Assembly: GCA_963691705.1 (NCBI GenBank)
Contig: OY829545.1
Coordinates: 58,183,179-58,247,178 of the forward strand
From: Viola odorata
Taxonomy: Eukaryota > Streptophyta > Magnoliopsida > Malpighiales > Violaceae
DNA length: 64,000 nt
Reading direction: 5' to 3'
Below the pieces are notes generated by a model that was given only the letters and a program-made list of their open reading frames with translations, ran no database searches and was not told where the DNA came from. The translations under genes and the position numbers were made by a program. Below, piece after piece: positions 1-9,807 of this stretch. Numbering within the stretch: position 1 is the first letter of the stretch; each line of letters begins with the position of its first letter.

Positions 1-1154
1 ACCTCCTTACTGTGCAGCCTTGCTCCTCACGCTCTGACGTTCTTCCTCGAGCCTCACGTCCTTCCTCGAGCCACACCACTGCTCACCCTCGCCTCATCAT
101 CGTGATGTCATTAATGCCGACGTCATCTCTTCCTCCACCGCCTCAAGCATGCTATAAATAGCATGGCTCACGTTTTCTTCAAAAGGGGGAGGGAGAACGC
201 AGCCATTTACATCATCCACTGCCCTCCACCGCCGTCGCTGCACTACCACCCTACCACCACCGCCGCTGCTGCGCTGCGCTCGCCACCACCGAGTTGCTGC
301 CAAGCTGCCGCAAGCCTCACCGGACCACTGTCGTGCCTCGTCGTTGCTGCTCGCGCCTCGCGTCGCCACTGCTTTGCTGCTGGTCACCGTTGCCACTGGT
401 GGGTCTAGTCCACTGCTTATGTTTAATTATTATTTTCGTATGCTTGTACATTTAATTATTATTTTCGTATGTTTTAGCATATTTAATTATTCTGCTTGTG
501 TTTAATCGTCTTTCGCTCACATACGATAATTGCGATGCCGATCATTCGTATGCTCGCACTATTTAATTAATTATCTTTGCATTCTTTCGAATATTTAAAT
601 AATTATTTCACTCGTAACAAGTCGTTAAATATCTATTTGTTTTTTTCAATTACCATTTTCCCCAAATTAATAATCTCGACTTTGTAGGGCAAATCAATCG
701 ACACCCATCACAAGTACGCCTCATGACTTCGTTCAAAAAGGGTATATCCGCCCAATACCCTTCACAAGTAAACAGTTCCTACCCTTTTATTTATTCGCTT
801 TTTCGCGCTTATGCTATAATATTTAAAATTATTAAAATCTGTTGGGCATGATAACTAAATTAGGATTTTATTTTTCAAGGAATGATTAAACACCTCTCTC
901 CGGTAACCTTCTAGGATGTGACTCGGGTGCCTAACACCTTCCCGAGTCCATAATACGACCCCGAACCACTGTTCTCGGGTTCAGACCCATTTTGCCTTAG
1001 TTTTTATTTTTATGCCATGACTTTAGGTTCCCTAAACCTAGAAAAATTAGGGTGGCGACTTCATTGCATCATGTGAGGTGAGCCCGATTTCGTCGCACAT
1101 CACGTCCCAACCCGTGTCGCATTAGGATAGGAAATCCAGAAAGGGGGTGCGACA
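1..1154 (+). repeat. 5' LTR of element 1 (left-truncated by window, internally deleted)
   Basis: Position 1 aligns with about 7955 of the 3' LTR and the two run together to the shared end GGTGCGACA. Apart from gaps they differ at only a few percent of bases by eye. This copy lacks two blocks present in the 3' LTR, roughly 8407-8811 and 8829-9043, and one unit of a 56-bp duplication, so 1154 bp here correspond to 1850 bp there. A TATA box lies at 153-160. The Pro/Ala-rich frames after it are transcript leader rather than genes. Confidence 0.85.
153..160 (+). promoter_or_regulatory. TATA box of element 1 5' LTR
   Basis: TATAAATA lies inside the short palindrome GCTATAAATAGC and is repeated identically in the 3' LTR at 8107-8114. 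It is the likely start signal of the element transcript, with transcription beginning about 30 bp downstream by the usual plant spacing. Confidence 0.6.
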
Positions 1155-1157
1155 GTT

Positions 1158-1175
1158 TGGCGACTCCACTAGGGA
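1158..1175 (+). promoter_or_regulatory. Primer-binding site of element 1
   Basis: TGGCGACTCCACTAGGGA begins three bases after the 5' LTR end and starts with TGG, the complement of a tRNA CCA tail. This is the form I associate with Ogre elements, primed by tRNA-Arg. The tRNA identity is from memory and was not aligned. Confidence 0.7.
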
Positions 1176-4100
1176 CTAATAGGGTCGGAGCCGGATTTTT
1201 TTTGAGGTGTTTGTTTTTTTTTCTGTAAATAATTAATTATTCATTATGGTATTATCACATGGTTTTTGCATGATTAATTGTTTTTCATGTATTTATTTGC
1301 TTTGATAAATTGTTTATACATGATTTGTTGCTATGTGTTATTCGCTTTGATAAACTGTCATTGCATAGGCATCTCACGCATAATGCCCTACCGCTGGGCC
1401 TTTTCCAAATAAGATTAGGAGGTTAGTAGTGAGGCCCTAGGACATGTGTCCTAGGTAGTTTTCACGAACCCCAAACTCGGACTCGAACCCCTAAATGGGT
1501 GAACGCCTAGAACTTTTGATGGTTCGACAGGCAATCACATATCCATTTACTGAGGGACCACTTCTATGGTATCGTCCGGGAGCCTTCCAGCCAGAATAGA
1601 AATAGTTGGTGTCAAGTCAGCATATGCATCATATTGAAATGCGTGTATTGCGACTTTGTTTCCCTTTTTTCACTAATTTCTCAAAATTTTCACAAATAAT
1701 TCCTCAAAGTCTTCCCACGTTTTACAAATCATTTCTCAAAATTTTCACACTTTTTTTTACAAACTGATTTCGCAATTTCTCCATAATTATAAATTGTTCT
1801 GCAAATTTTCCTTGTTTACAATTTTTCTGCAAATCTTCCACGTTGGAAACCTTTTTCGCAAACTTTCCACGTTGGCAACACTTTCCGGAAATTTCAATAT
1901 TGGCAAATTTTTTCGAAAGTGTCACCTTTGTAAATTTTTCATAATTATTCCGTATTTGTAAGTTTTCGCTATATTTCCATCTTTGTCTAATTTTTTCGCA
2001 ATTTTTCACATACAATTTTTCTGCAATCTTGCACGTGTATCAAATTTTTCCGCAATGTTTCCTGTGTATAAATTTTCCCGCAACTTTCCCTGTTTGCAAT
2101 TTTCTCTGCAATTTTTTCATGTTTGCAATTATTTCCTCACTTTTTCATGCTCATGATTTTGTTATGTCTGCAATTTTCCCATATTTTTACTCTTCTTATG
2201 TATTAAATCCTGATCTTAATCTATTCATGATTTAGATGCTACTGATTCGCTTCTTTTCTTTCCCTTCACCAAACAAAGGCGAGAAAGGAAACATCGCACA
2301 AGGGCGCTTCGTGGGAGGCAACCCACGTGTTCTTTTCAAATATTTCAATTCTTGTCGGTTTTAATTTTTAATTCCGAATTTTGGGATATCCTTCCCTCAG
2401 ACTTACTATTTAATTTTCCCTTTTTCAAGCGCAATGAGGATTGTAAACTGGGGGGCAAGCTAGTGGAATGACAACCAGGAGAAAGCGTCAGGAAGCCTTG
2501 ACGTCCAAGAATCCGAATCATACTAGGAGTACCTGCATAAAACCTCACTATAAAAGGGAGAGTCTAAAACCTATTGATTGCATTGCCATTTTCCTAAATC
2601 ATTTTTCAATTCTACTCATTGTTTCTCCCTTATTTTTGAAGGAACTCGAATCATACTATGGTCACTTGCATAGTGCTCAGCGAGACTGAGGAATCCTCAT
2701 CTTATCAACTCTTGAATGACCATCTTGTGTGCCTTTACTGCCCTGGCGCGGGCATCGGGAAGTTTATTATGCATTCTACACCGGGGGGCAACCTTTTGGA
2801 AATTCCTCACTCCCATCCATTGCGGCGGCTCAGTTCCCCCTATTTTCATTCTTTGCGGCGACCACACCCTATCGTCCTCTTTACATCAGCATTTGAACTC
2901 TACGGGGTTCTCGCCCTGGCCTCAATTTACATTCCTATATAAACACTATAGTGTACATCAACATCAGAGTGAGGTTTACATTCATAGTTCTGCAACAACG
3001 CTTTGCGCCGACCTCAGCACTTTTTGCTACACACATCTAGAGAAGTTCACTTACCTCTCTGCTTATTTAAATTTCATACAATCATTCTGCATTCATTCCC
3101 ACATTGGGGGCAACGTTTTAAATTATTCATAATTTTTTTGTGAGTGATCATACCCTTACATTTTTGTCTATAAAATTGCTAACATTATTAAGATTTGTTG
3201 TAATTGTAAACAAAATTCTTTGAATAAAATTCACACTACCCTCAAAATTTTCAAACCTTCCATAGATTGAGCATGTTCAACATGTTACTGCGTCATGGAT
3301 AATTTGTGCATCCAGTCGAAATTTTATGACATGCATGATCTTGCTTGCTAGCTCTTATATCTGCAGCATGTTTAGACGTAAGCAGTCATAAACACATCCC
3401 TGTGAGCATTTTGGGCCTTCACGTCATACTTCCTTCATGAGTGCAAATGCCTGACTAAGTGCTAGTGGGATTTGCATAATATCCAGGGTACATGCACCAT
3501 TAGACATGGAATAGCAGTAAGATGACATGGGACTTTGCTCTTTGCTTCCACCTTTCTTTGGTCTTCTCGTTCTTTTGTCCTCAGACACTTGCCTTTGCAT
3601 TCTGTTCGATTCATTTCTAAGTCACTTGTAAAATCTTTTACACCCACTTGAACTCCCTAAATAATGAGCAGTGCCCAACTGAGTTTGTTAACTGAAGGTA
3701 AGGTGCACATCGAACTTGGGTTGCGCAAGAGGGATTCCAAAATCTCCGAAGATCGCTGATCATCAACGCCGGAAGGAAACCTAGCCAAAAAAAATCAAAA
3801 AATCAAGATTTGAGGGCTTCTGTCAAGGACGGAAGTGACAACAGACCAAACAAAAATTGCACTTGCTTTGCTCGCTCAAAAAAAAATCAAAAAAAAATTA
3901 ATCAAAAAAAAAACAAAAAAAAAATCAAATCAAAAGTGTTCAAAGAACACAGCAAAACAAAAGCAAAAGCAAGTGCAAAAGGGGCCCCAAGGTCAGCTCT
4001 CCATAAAAAAAAATCACTCCCGTGAAAATCCAAGAACTTGGGCACAGCGCCCTCAAGACGATCAAGATGAAGCATCTCCCGCGAAGATTCAAAAACTTGG

Positions 4101-5100
4101 GCACTTTGCCCTCAAAATGGTCTCAAAACAATCAATAGATCCCCATCAAAGATCAAAAAAAAACTTGGGCACTTTGCCATCAAAGTGGTCTTAAAAAGTA
4201 AAAGAGATCATTCCTTATGAAGATTCAAAAACCCGGTTGGGTATTTCGAAGAAAGGGTCTCAGGTTGTATTCAAACAACAATTTGCGGAGAAGAATGCTG
4301 ACATTTCAAAGGAAAGCTTCAGAGTTTCACCAAACTCTCGCAAATTGTGCTCGAGGTACACCTTACCTCCGGTTAGTAACCTCAGTTGAGCTTTTCTCAT
4401 TAACAACCCTTTCTTCTGCCAAAAAGCACTCTCTTCCTAAAATAGATTCCTTCTTCTTTTCTTCTCTCTGTCTATCCACTACATATTTCTATTCTCTTGC
4501 AAATTCCTCTCGATTATATAAATGCCCATGCAGGTTCATCTTCGTATGAGGTTTATTCACTCGGATTGACATTGCAAATCTAACCTTGTGCTATGTTTGT
4601 TGCATTTTTATGAGTGTAAACACGTAGCCCTATTTCTGAGTATGAGCGCAAACACTAATATCTGGTGAGGATTGCTTACGTCTACATGATGGGGGAAAGT
4701 CTTGTCCTTGAGGTCGTTATGTCCTGGGCAAGATGCTTTTCTAGGCTTGTATCAAGCATGCTTGTACGATGGAAACTGGATGACATGTTCTCCAGAAATG
4801 CACAAACTTGTTGAAACTTCTCTTGATAGGGAAGTTGTTTTCACCTTGATAAAACGTTGGGGGCGAACTTTAGGGTAGTGTGGAAATACTTACACATACA
4901 ACATACATGATGTGATCTCATTGAATGGTCCATATATCAATTGATTTCTCTTTTTCCATCCACTGCTGCCTCGCCTTTGTTTCCTCCCTATTTCCAGGAT
5001 ACAGATATGCTTCAGTGGAATCTCACACGGGGATCAATCTCCACCAACAGATCTACCCAAATCAATATCCGAATGAAGGTACATTACTACTCCACAATCA
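1176..5100 (+). other. Non-coding internal region of element 1
   Basis: No conserved protein is recognisable in six frames. At 1665-2190 lies a degenerate T-rich array of about 30-bp units built on 'TTTCTGCAA/TTTTCCACG' words. G-tracts of the form GGGGGCAA recur near 2449, 2784, 3106 and 4858. TATA-like words occur near 2550 and 2937. An A-rich, simple stretch spans 3790-4020. At 4030-4195 three units with TTGGGCA...TGCCC can each fold as a small hairpin. The reading frame at 3835-4194 is Lys/Gln-rich low complexity and not credible as a protein. Confidence 0.6.
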
Positions 5101-5102
5101 TT

Positions 5103-5378
5103 TTCGTGTGGCGGTTCAAAGCCCCACCTTTCAAACTTCGTGTGGCGGTTCAAAGCCCCACCTTTCAAACTTTCGTGTGGCGGTTCAAAACCCCACCTTT
5201 CAAATTTCGTGTGGCGGTTCAAAGCCCCACCTTTCAAACTTCGTGTGGTGGTTCAAAACCCCACCTTTCAAACTTTCGTGTGGTGGTTCAAAACCCCACC
5301 TTCCAAGTTTCGTGTGGCGGTTCAAAACCCCACCTCTCAAACTTTAGTGTGGCGGTTCAAATCCCCACCTTTCAATCA
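5103..5378 (+). repeat. Array A: eight 34-35 bp units with GGTTCAA core
   Basis: Eight direct copies of a unit reading about TTCGTGTGGCGGTTCAAAG then CCCCACCTTTCAAAC. Length alternates between 34 and 35 bp, so no reading frame is kept and a coding role is unlikely. GTGG and CCAC flank the core in each copy and could pair. Every copy contains GTTCAANNC, the RNA polymerase III B-box pattern, but there is no matching A box or tRNA cloverleaf. Confidence 0.85.
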
Positions 5379-5399
5379 ATATTCCCAATATTCAAGCAG

Positions 5400-6062
5400 A
5401 AAGATTTAAGCCGACATCCGACGGGCAGCAGCGTCCGGAAGGATCTCGCATCAACCTCCCAGTGGGCAGCAGCGTCCGAGTGGAGTTTTCAATTTTCTGC
5501 ATCAACATCCTATGGGCAGCAACGTCCAAAAAGATTTAAGCCGACATCCGACGGGCAGCAGCGTCCGGAAGGATCTCGCATCAACCTCCCAGTGGGCAGC
5601 AGCGTCCGAGTGGAGTTTTCAATTTTCTGCATCATCATCCTATGGGCAGCAGCGTCCAGAAGGATTTAAGCCGACATCCGACAGGCAGTAGCGTCCGGAA
5701 GGATCTCGCATCAATCTCCCAGTGGGCAGCAGCGTCCGAGTGGAGTTTTCATTTTCTGCATCAACATCCTATGGGCAGCAGCGTCCAGAAGGATTTAAGC
5801 CGACATCCGACGGGCAGCAGCGTCCGGAAGGATCTCGCATCAACCTCCCAGTGGGCAGCAGCGTCCGAGTGGAGTTTTCAATTTTCTGCATCATCATCCT
5901 ATGGGCAGCAGCGTCCAGAAGGATTTAAGCCGACATCCGACAGGCAGTAGCGTCCGGAAGGATCTCGCATCAATCTCCCAGTGGGCAGCAGCGTCCGAGT
6001 GGAGTTTTCATTTTCAGCATCAACCTCCGACGGGCAGCAGCGTCCGAAGAAGGATTTCAGGG
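5400..6062 (+). repeat. Array B: about five 130-bp units, each with three GGGCAGCAGCGTCC boxes
   Basis: The word GATTTAAGCCGACATCC recurs at about 5403, 5533, 5663, 5792 and 5922, a 130-bp period. Each unit contains three copies of a shorter module with the constant core GGGCAGCAGCGTCC. The flanks differ between the three modules and are complementary within each module: ATCC/GGAT with inner GACG/CGTC, then CTCC/GGAG, then ATCCT/AGGAT. Confidence 0.85.
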
Positions 6063-6130
6063 GGGCAACAACGCCCAAGGGAAGTTTGCTTTCTTGCAAT
6101 TTACTTTCTTGCAATTTACTTTCCTGCATT

Positions 6131-6446
6131 GAATGTTGACGCGACTCAGTCCCGCAACATGCGTCTGTCTGAATGTTGTAAGCGGTTCGTCCCCACAACA
6201 TGCGTCTTTTTAGGTCGCGTAAGCGGTTCGTCCCCACGCGATGTCTGTCTGAATGTTGTAAGCGGTTCGTCCCCACAACATGCGACTTTTTAGGTCGCGT
6301 AAGCGGTTCTTCCCCATGCGATGTCTTTCTAACATGTTGTAAGCGGTTCGTCCCCACGACATGCGTCTTTTTAGGTCGCGTAAGCGGTTCGTCCCCACGC
6401 GATGTCTTTCTAACATGTTGTAAGCGGTTCGTCCCCACAACATGTG
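6131..6446 (+). repeat. Array C: alternating hairpins with a constant loop (80-81 bp period)
   Basis: Seven copies of the 15-base core AAGCGGTTCGTCCCC are flanked alternately by two different inverted repeats. Type I has ATGTTGT and ACAACAT; the last copy reaches 9 bp. Type II has TCGCGT and ACGCGA. Type I arms begin at 6173, 6253, 6334 and 6415; type II arms begin at 6215, with two more copies. Changed copies keep pairing through G-U. A divergent first hairpin at 6133-6160 has the same stem and another loop. Confidence 0.9.
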
Positions 6447-6603
6447 TCTTTGTTCATCCTCACGCACTTTACTTTTCGCACTTTATTTTTCACAAATTAC
6501 TTTCTGTCTGCATTCACACTCCTTTAACTTACGTTAAAATTTATGCACTATCTCCTTTCAAAATTTCCAGCATATCATTCTGCATTTACTTTTCTGCATC
6601 AAT

Positions 6604-7014
6604 CAGCTACGGCCTACGAGTGCGACCCTCGACATAGCTGAAGTTTACTTTTCTGCATCGATCAGCGACAGCCTACGAGTGCGACCCTCGACGGCGCTGA
6701 GTTTACATTTTTCGCACTTTACTTTCCTGCACCAAGGTATGGACTGCGAGTACTACCCTCGCCCTGCCTGATTTCCATTTCCGCATCAATCAGCTACGGC
6801 CTACGAGTGTGACCCTCGACGTAGCTGAAGTTTACTTTTCTGCATCGATCAGCGACGGCCTACGAGTGCGACCCTCGACGGCGCTGAGTTTACATTTTTC
6901 GCACTTTACTTTTCTGCACCAAGGTATGGACTGCGAGTACTACCCTCGCCCTGCCTGATTTCCATTTCTGCATCAATCAGCTACGGCCTATGAGTGCGAC
7001 CCTCAACGTAGCTG
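6604..7014 (+). repeat. Array D: 187-bp units, each with three nested hairpins
   Basis: CAGCTACG starts at 6604, 6791 and 6978, a 187-bp period, with 2.3 units present. Each unit holds three modules whose core contains a small inner stem, CGAG...CTCG. The outer stems differ: CAGCTACG/CGTAGCTG, CAGCGACG/CGGCGCTG with one mismatch, and CAAGGTA/TGCCTG with one bulge. In the last module (6978-7014) the inner stem reads TGAG...CTCA, so both sides of one pair have changed. Confidence 0.88.
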
Positions 7015-7082
7015 AAGTTTACTTTTCTGCATTTATATTTCCTACATCAACGTCCGGATGTCAAGTTTACGTTTCCTGCATC

Positions 7083-7330
7083 GAGGTCCGAGACTTGCGG
7101 TGTCCCCATTCGGATCTCAAATTTACATTTCTGCAATTTACATTTCACCCCATCATCAGGGAAGTCATCATTTACATTTGACCCCACTATCCGGGAAGTC
7201 ACCATTTACTTTTTTCCCCATTATCAGAAAAGTTGTCATTTACTGCAATTTGCATTTCATCCCATTATCAGGGACAAGTCATTTACGTTTCTACGTCTAC
7301 TTTTCATCCCATTATCAGGGGAGACTACGT
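7083..7330 (+). repeat. Array E: CCCATTATCAGGG-type short units and a 9-bp stem
   Basis: At 7083-7117 GAGGTCCGA and TCGGATCTC form a 9-bp stem with one G-T pair. After it come five short modules of the type CCCATTATCAGGG, with loops ATCATCA, ACTATCC or ATTATCA, between about 7145 and 7325. One copy (about 7217-7231) has lost its GGG arm. Confidence 0.65.
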
Positions 7331-7427
7331 TTACATTTTGCATTTTTCAAACCATTGCGGGTTCGGCAGCAACCATCTTTACTGCTCATCAAAAATCTCG
7401 ATTACATCGGATTTTTGATAAGACAGT

Positions 7428-7441
7428 AAAGAGGAGGCAAC
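7428..7441 (+). promoter_or_regulatory. Polypurine tract of element 1
   Basis: AAAGAGGAGGCAAC lies directly before the TG that opens the 3' LTR. This is the expected site for plus-strand DNA priming. Confidence 0.65.
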
Positions 7442-9804
7442 TGTTGCTACCCGATTTTGGATTTAAATTTTTTCATTTGTCGCATTTCTGTCATCAATTT
7501 TCTAAAATCGTACTTCCATTGTTAATCTGATGTTTATTTTTACGCTTAAAGTCATTTAAATTTTATTTCATACTTTTTTCGCATTTTTGTCACTTTTCCC
7601 GTTCGAACCCGTATTGGTTCTCGAGTCAAACTTTCAAAATTAAGGGTCGAACAACTTTGGTCATTAGCTACTTATTTTTTATTATTTTTCTAACTCGCGT
7701 TATCCTTTTTCGTTGCGATTAATTCTTATTTTAAGGATTTTTGTTACGCTCGAACTGTTATTATTTACACGCGAGTTTTTATCAAACTATTTAGCGAGCT
7801 TTTCGCCGTTTACTGTGTGCTAATAATTTTGTTACATTTTAGAAATTTTGGTTGGAGTTTTTAGGGAAATTTCTTGTACTAGAAGCTCGAACCAGAAATA
7901 TTATGTTCGTATGGCATTAAATGTGCATTAATACACATTAATGCACATTTCTGCACTGCCTTACTGTGCAGCCTTGCTCCTCACGCTCTGACGTTCTTCC
8001 TCGAGCCTCATGTCCTTCCTCGAGCCACGCCACTGCTCACCCTCACCTCGTCATCGTGATGTCATTAATGCCGACGTCATCTCTTCCTCCACCGCCTCAA
8101 GCATGCTATAAATAGCATGGCTCACGTTTTCTTCAAAAGGGGGAGGGAGAACGCAGCCATTTACATCATCCACTGCCCTCCACCGCCGTCGCTGCACTAC
8201 CACCCTACCACCACCGCCGCTGCTGCGCTGCGCTCGCCACCGCCGAGCTGCTGCCAAGCTGCCGCAAGCCTCACCGGACCACTGTCGTGCCTCGTCGTTG
8301 CTGCTCGCGCCTCGCGTCGCCACTGCTTTGCTGCTGGTCGCCGTGCCTCGTCGTTGCTGCTCGTGCCTCGCGTCGCCACTGCTTTGCTGCTGGTCACCGT
8401 TGCTGGGCTGCCGCCGCCGCTCGCCACCATCGAGTTGCTGCCTTGCTCACCGCTGCTGGCCCGTCGCTGCACTGCTGCCCTCCACCGCCGCCGCTGCACT
8501 ACCTCCCTACCACCTCGCCGCTGCTGTTGCCCTGTCGGCGCTGGACAAGGAAGATGCTGCTGCCGGTCCGCTTTCGTTGCTCCATGGCTGCTGCTCTTGG
8601 TTTCTCAAGGAAGAAGAACAGTGGGAGAAAGGATGAAGTGGGCTTGAGGCTTGGCCTCATTTTAATTAATTATGGGCTTGGTTTGCCAAGCCCAAACGGG
8701 AAAGGAGAAGAGAAAATGGGCTAGGCATTTTAATGATAATGGGCCAAGCCCAAATACAAAGGAAAGGGCTCTACAGCTAATGGGCCCAACGGATGGGCCC
8801 AATTTCTAGGCCCAGTGGGTCTAGTCCAATTTATTTCGATCCATCATATTTATTTTTCGTAGCATTTTTTATGCCTGTACTGTTTATTTATTTTTCCGCA
8901 CTTGTACTGTTTATTTATTTTTCCGCGCTTGTACTGTTTATTTACTTTTCGCGCGCTTGTATTGTTTATTTAATTTTTCGCATGCTTGTACTGTTTATTT
9001 AATTTTTGTATGCTCGCATGTTTAATTATTATTTCCATATGCTCGCATGTTTAATTATTATTTTCGTATGCTTGTACATTTAATTATTATTTTCGTATGT
9101 TTTAGCATATTTAATTATTCTGCTTGTGTTTAATCGTCTTTCGCTCACATACGATAATTGCGATGCCGATCATTCGTATGCTCGCACTATTTAATTAATT
9201 ATCTTTGCATTCTTTCGAATATTTAAATAATTATTTCACTCGCGTTTAATTATTTCACTCGTAACAAGTCGTTAAATATCTATTTGTTTTTTTCAATTAC
9301 CATTTTCCCCAAATTAATAATCTCGACTTTGTAGGGCAAATCAATCGACACCCATCACAAGTACGCCTCATGACTTCGTTCAAAAAGGGTATATCCGCCC
9401 AATACCCTTCACAAGTAAACAGTTCCTACCCTTTTATTTATTCACGCTTTTTCGCGCTTATGCTATAATATTTAAAATTATTAAAATCTGTTGGGCATGA
9501 TAACTAAATTAGGATTTTATTTTTCAAGGCATGATTAAACACCTCTCTCCGGTAACCTTCTAGGATGTGACTCGGGTGCCTAACACCTTCCCGAGTCCAT
9601 AATACGACCCCGAACCACTGTTCTCGGGTTCAGACCCATTTTGCCATAGTTTTTCTTTTTATGCCATGACTTTAGGTTCCCTAAACCTAGAAAAATTAGG
9701 GTGGCGACTTCATTGCATCATGTGAGGTGAGCCCGATTTCGTCTTACATCACGTCCCAAACCCGTGTCGCATTAGGATAGGAAATCCAGAAAGGGGGTGC
9801 GACA
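7442..9804 (+). repeat. 3' LTR of element 1 (2363 bp)
   Basis: It runs from TGTTGCTACCCG after the purine tract to GGTGCGACA, where element 2 RT coding resumes. It contains a TATA box at 8107-8114, a GC-rich leader with a 56-bp tandem duplication (unit starts near 8286 and 8342) and an AT-rich part with repeated TTTATTTATTTTTCGC words (8870-9080). The Pro/Ala/Cys-rich frames at 8117-8724 are also present, shortened, in the 5' LTR and are not considered genes. Confidence 0.88.
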
Positions 9805-9807
9805 CAA

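Larger units (their letters stand above)
1..9804 (+). mobile_element. Element 1: non-autonomous Ogre-type (Tat lineage) LTR retrotransposon, 5' end outside window
   Basis: The window opens inside a 5' LTR ending at 1154. A primer-binding site, about 6.3 kb of internal DNA, a purine tract and a complete 3' LTR (7442-9804) follow. LTR ends are TG...CA. The LTR end (GGGTGCGACA) and the primer-binding site TGGCGACTCCACTAGGGA match what I know of plant Ogre/Tat elements, which are primed by tRNA-Arg. I see no gag, protease, RT, RNase H or integrase in any frame of 1155-7441; reading frames there are short and low in complexity. The element would need proteins from an autonomous relative. It is inserted in the RT of element 2, because RT coding begins directly after 9804. 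The 5' target-site duplication lies outside the window. Confidence 0.85.

Noticed and set aside
163..408. Pro/Ala/Cys-rich reading frames in the GC-rich LTR leader (also 8117-8724 in the 3' LTR)
   Set aside because: They lie just after the LTR TATA box, differ in length between the two LTRs because of duplications and deletions, and show no domain.
3810..4194. Lys/Gln-rich frames
   Set aside because: Produced by A-rich simple sequence; no conserved motif and two overlapping frames are equally open.
5103..5378. tRNA genes suggested by the GGTTCAA core
   Set aside because: No acceptor, D or anticodon arms, no A box and a 34-35 bp unit; only the B-box pattern is met.
6131..6446. CRISPR-like array
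   Set aside because: A constant core with changing flanks superficially looks like repeats and spacers, but the flanks are only two alternating inverted repeats, there are no cas genes, and the context is a plant retrotransposon.
5899..6467. Long repetitive minus-strand frames across arrays B and C
   Set aside because: Frames arise from unit lengths near multiples of three in only part of the array; unit lengths vary and no frame spans it consistently.
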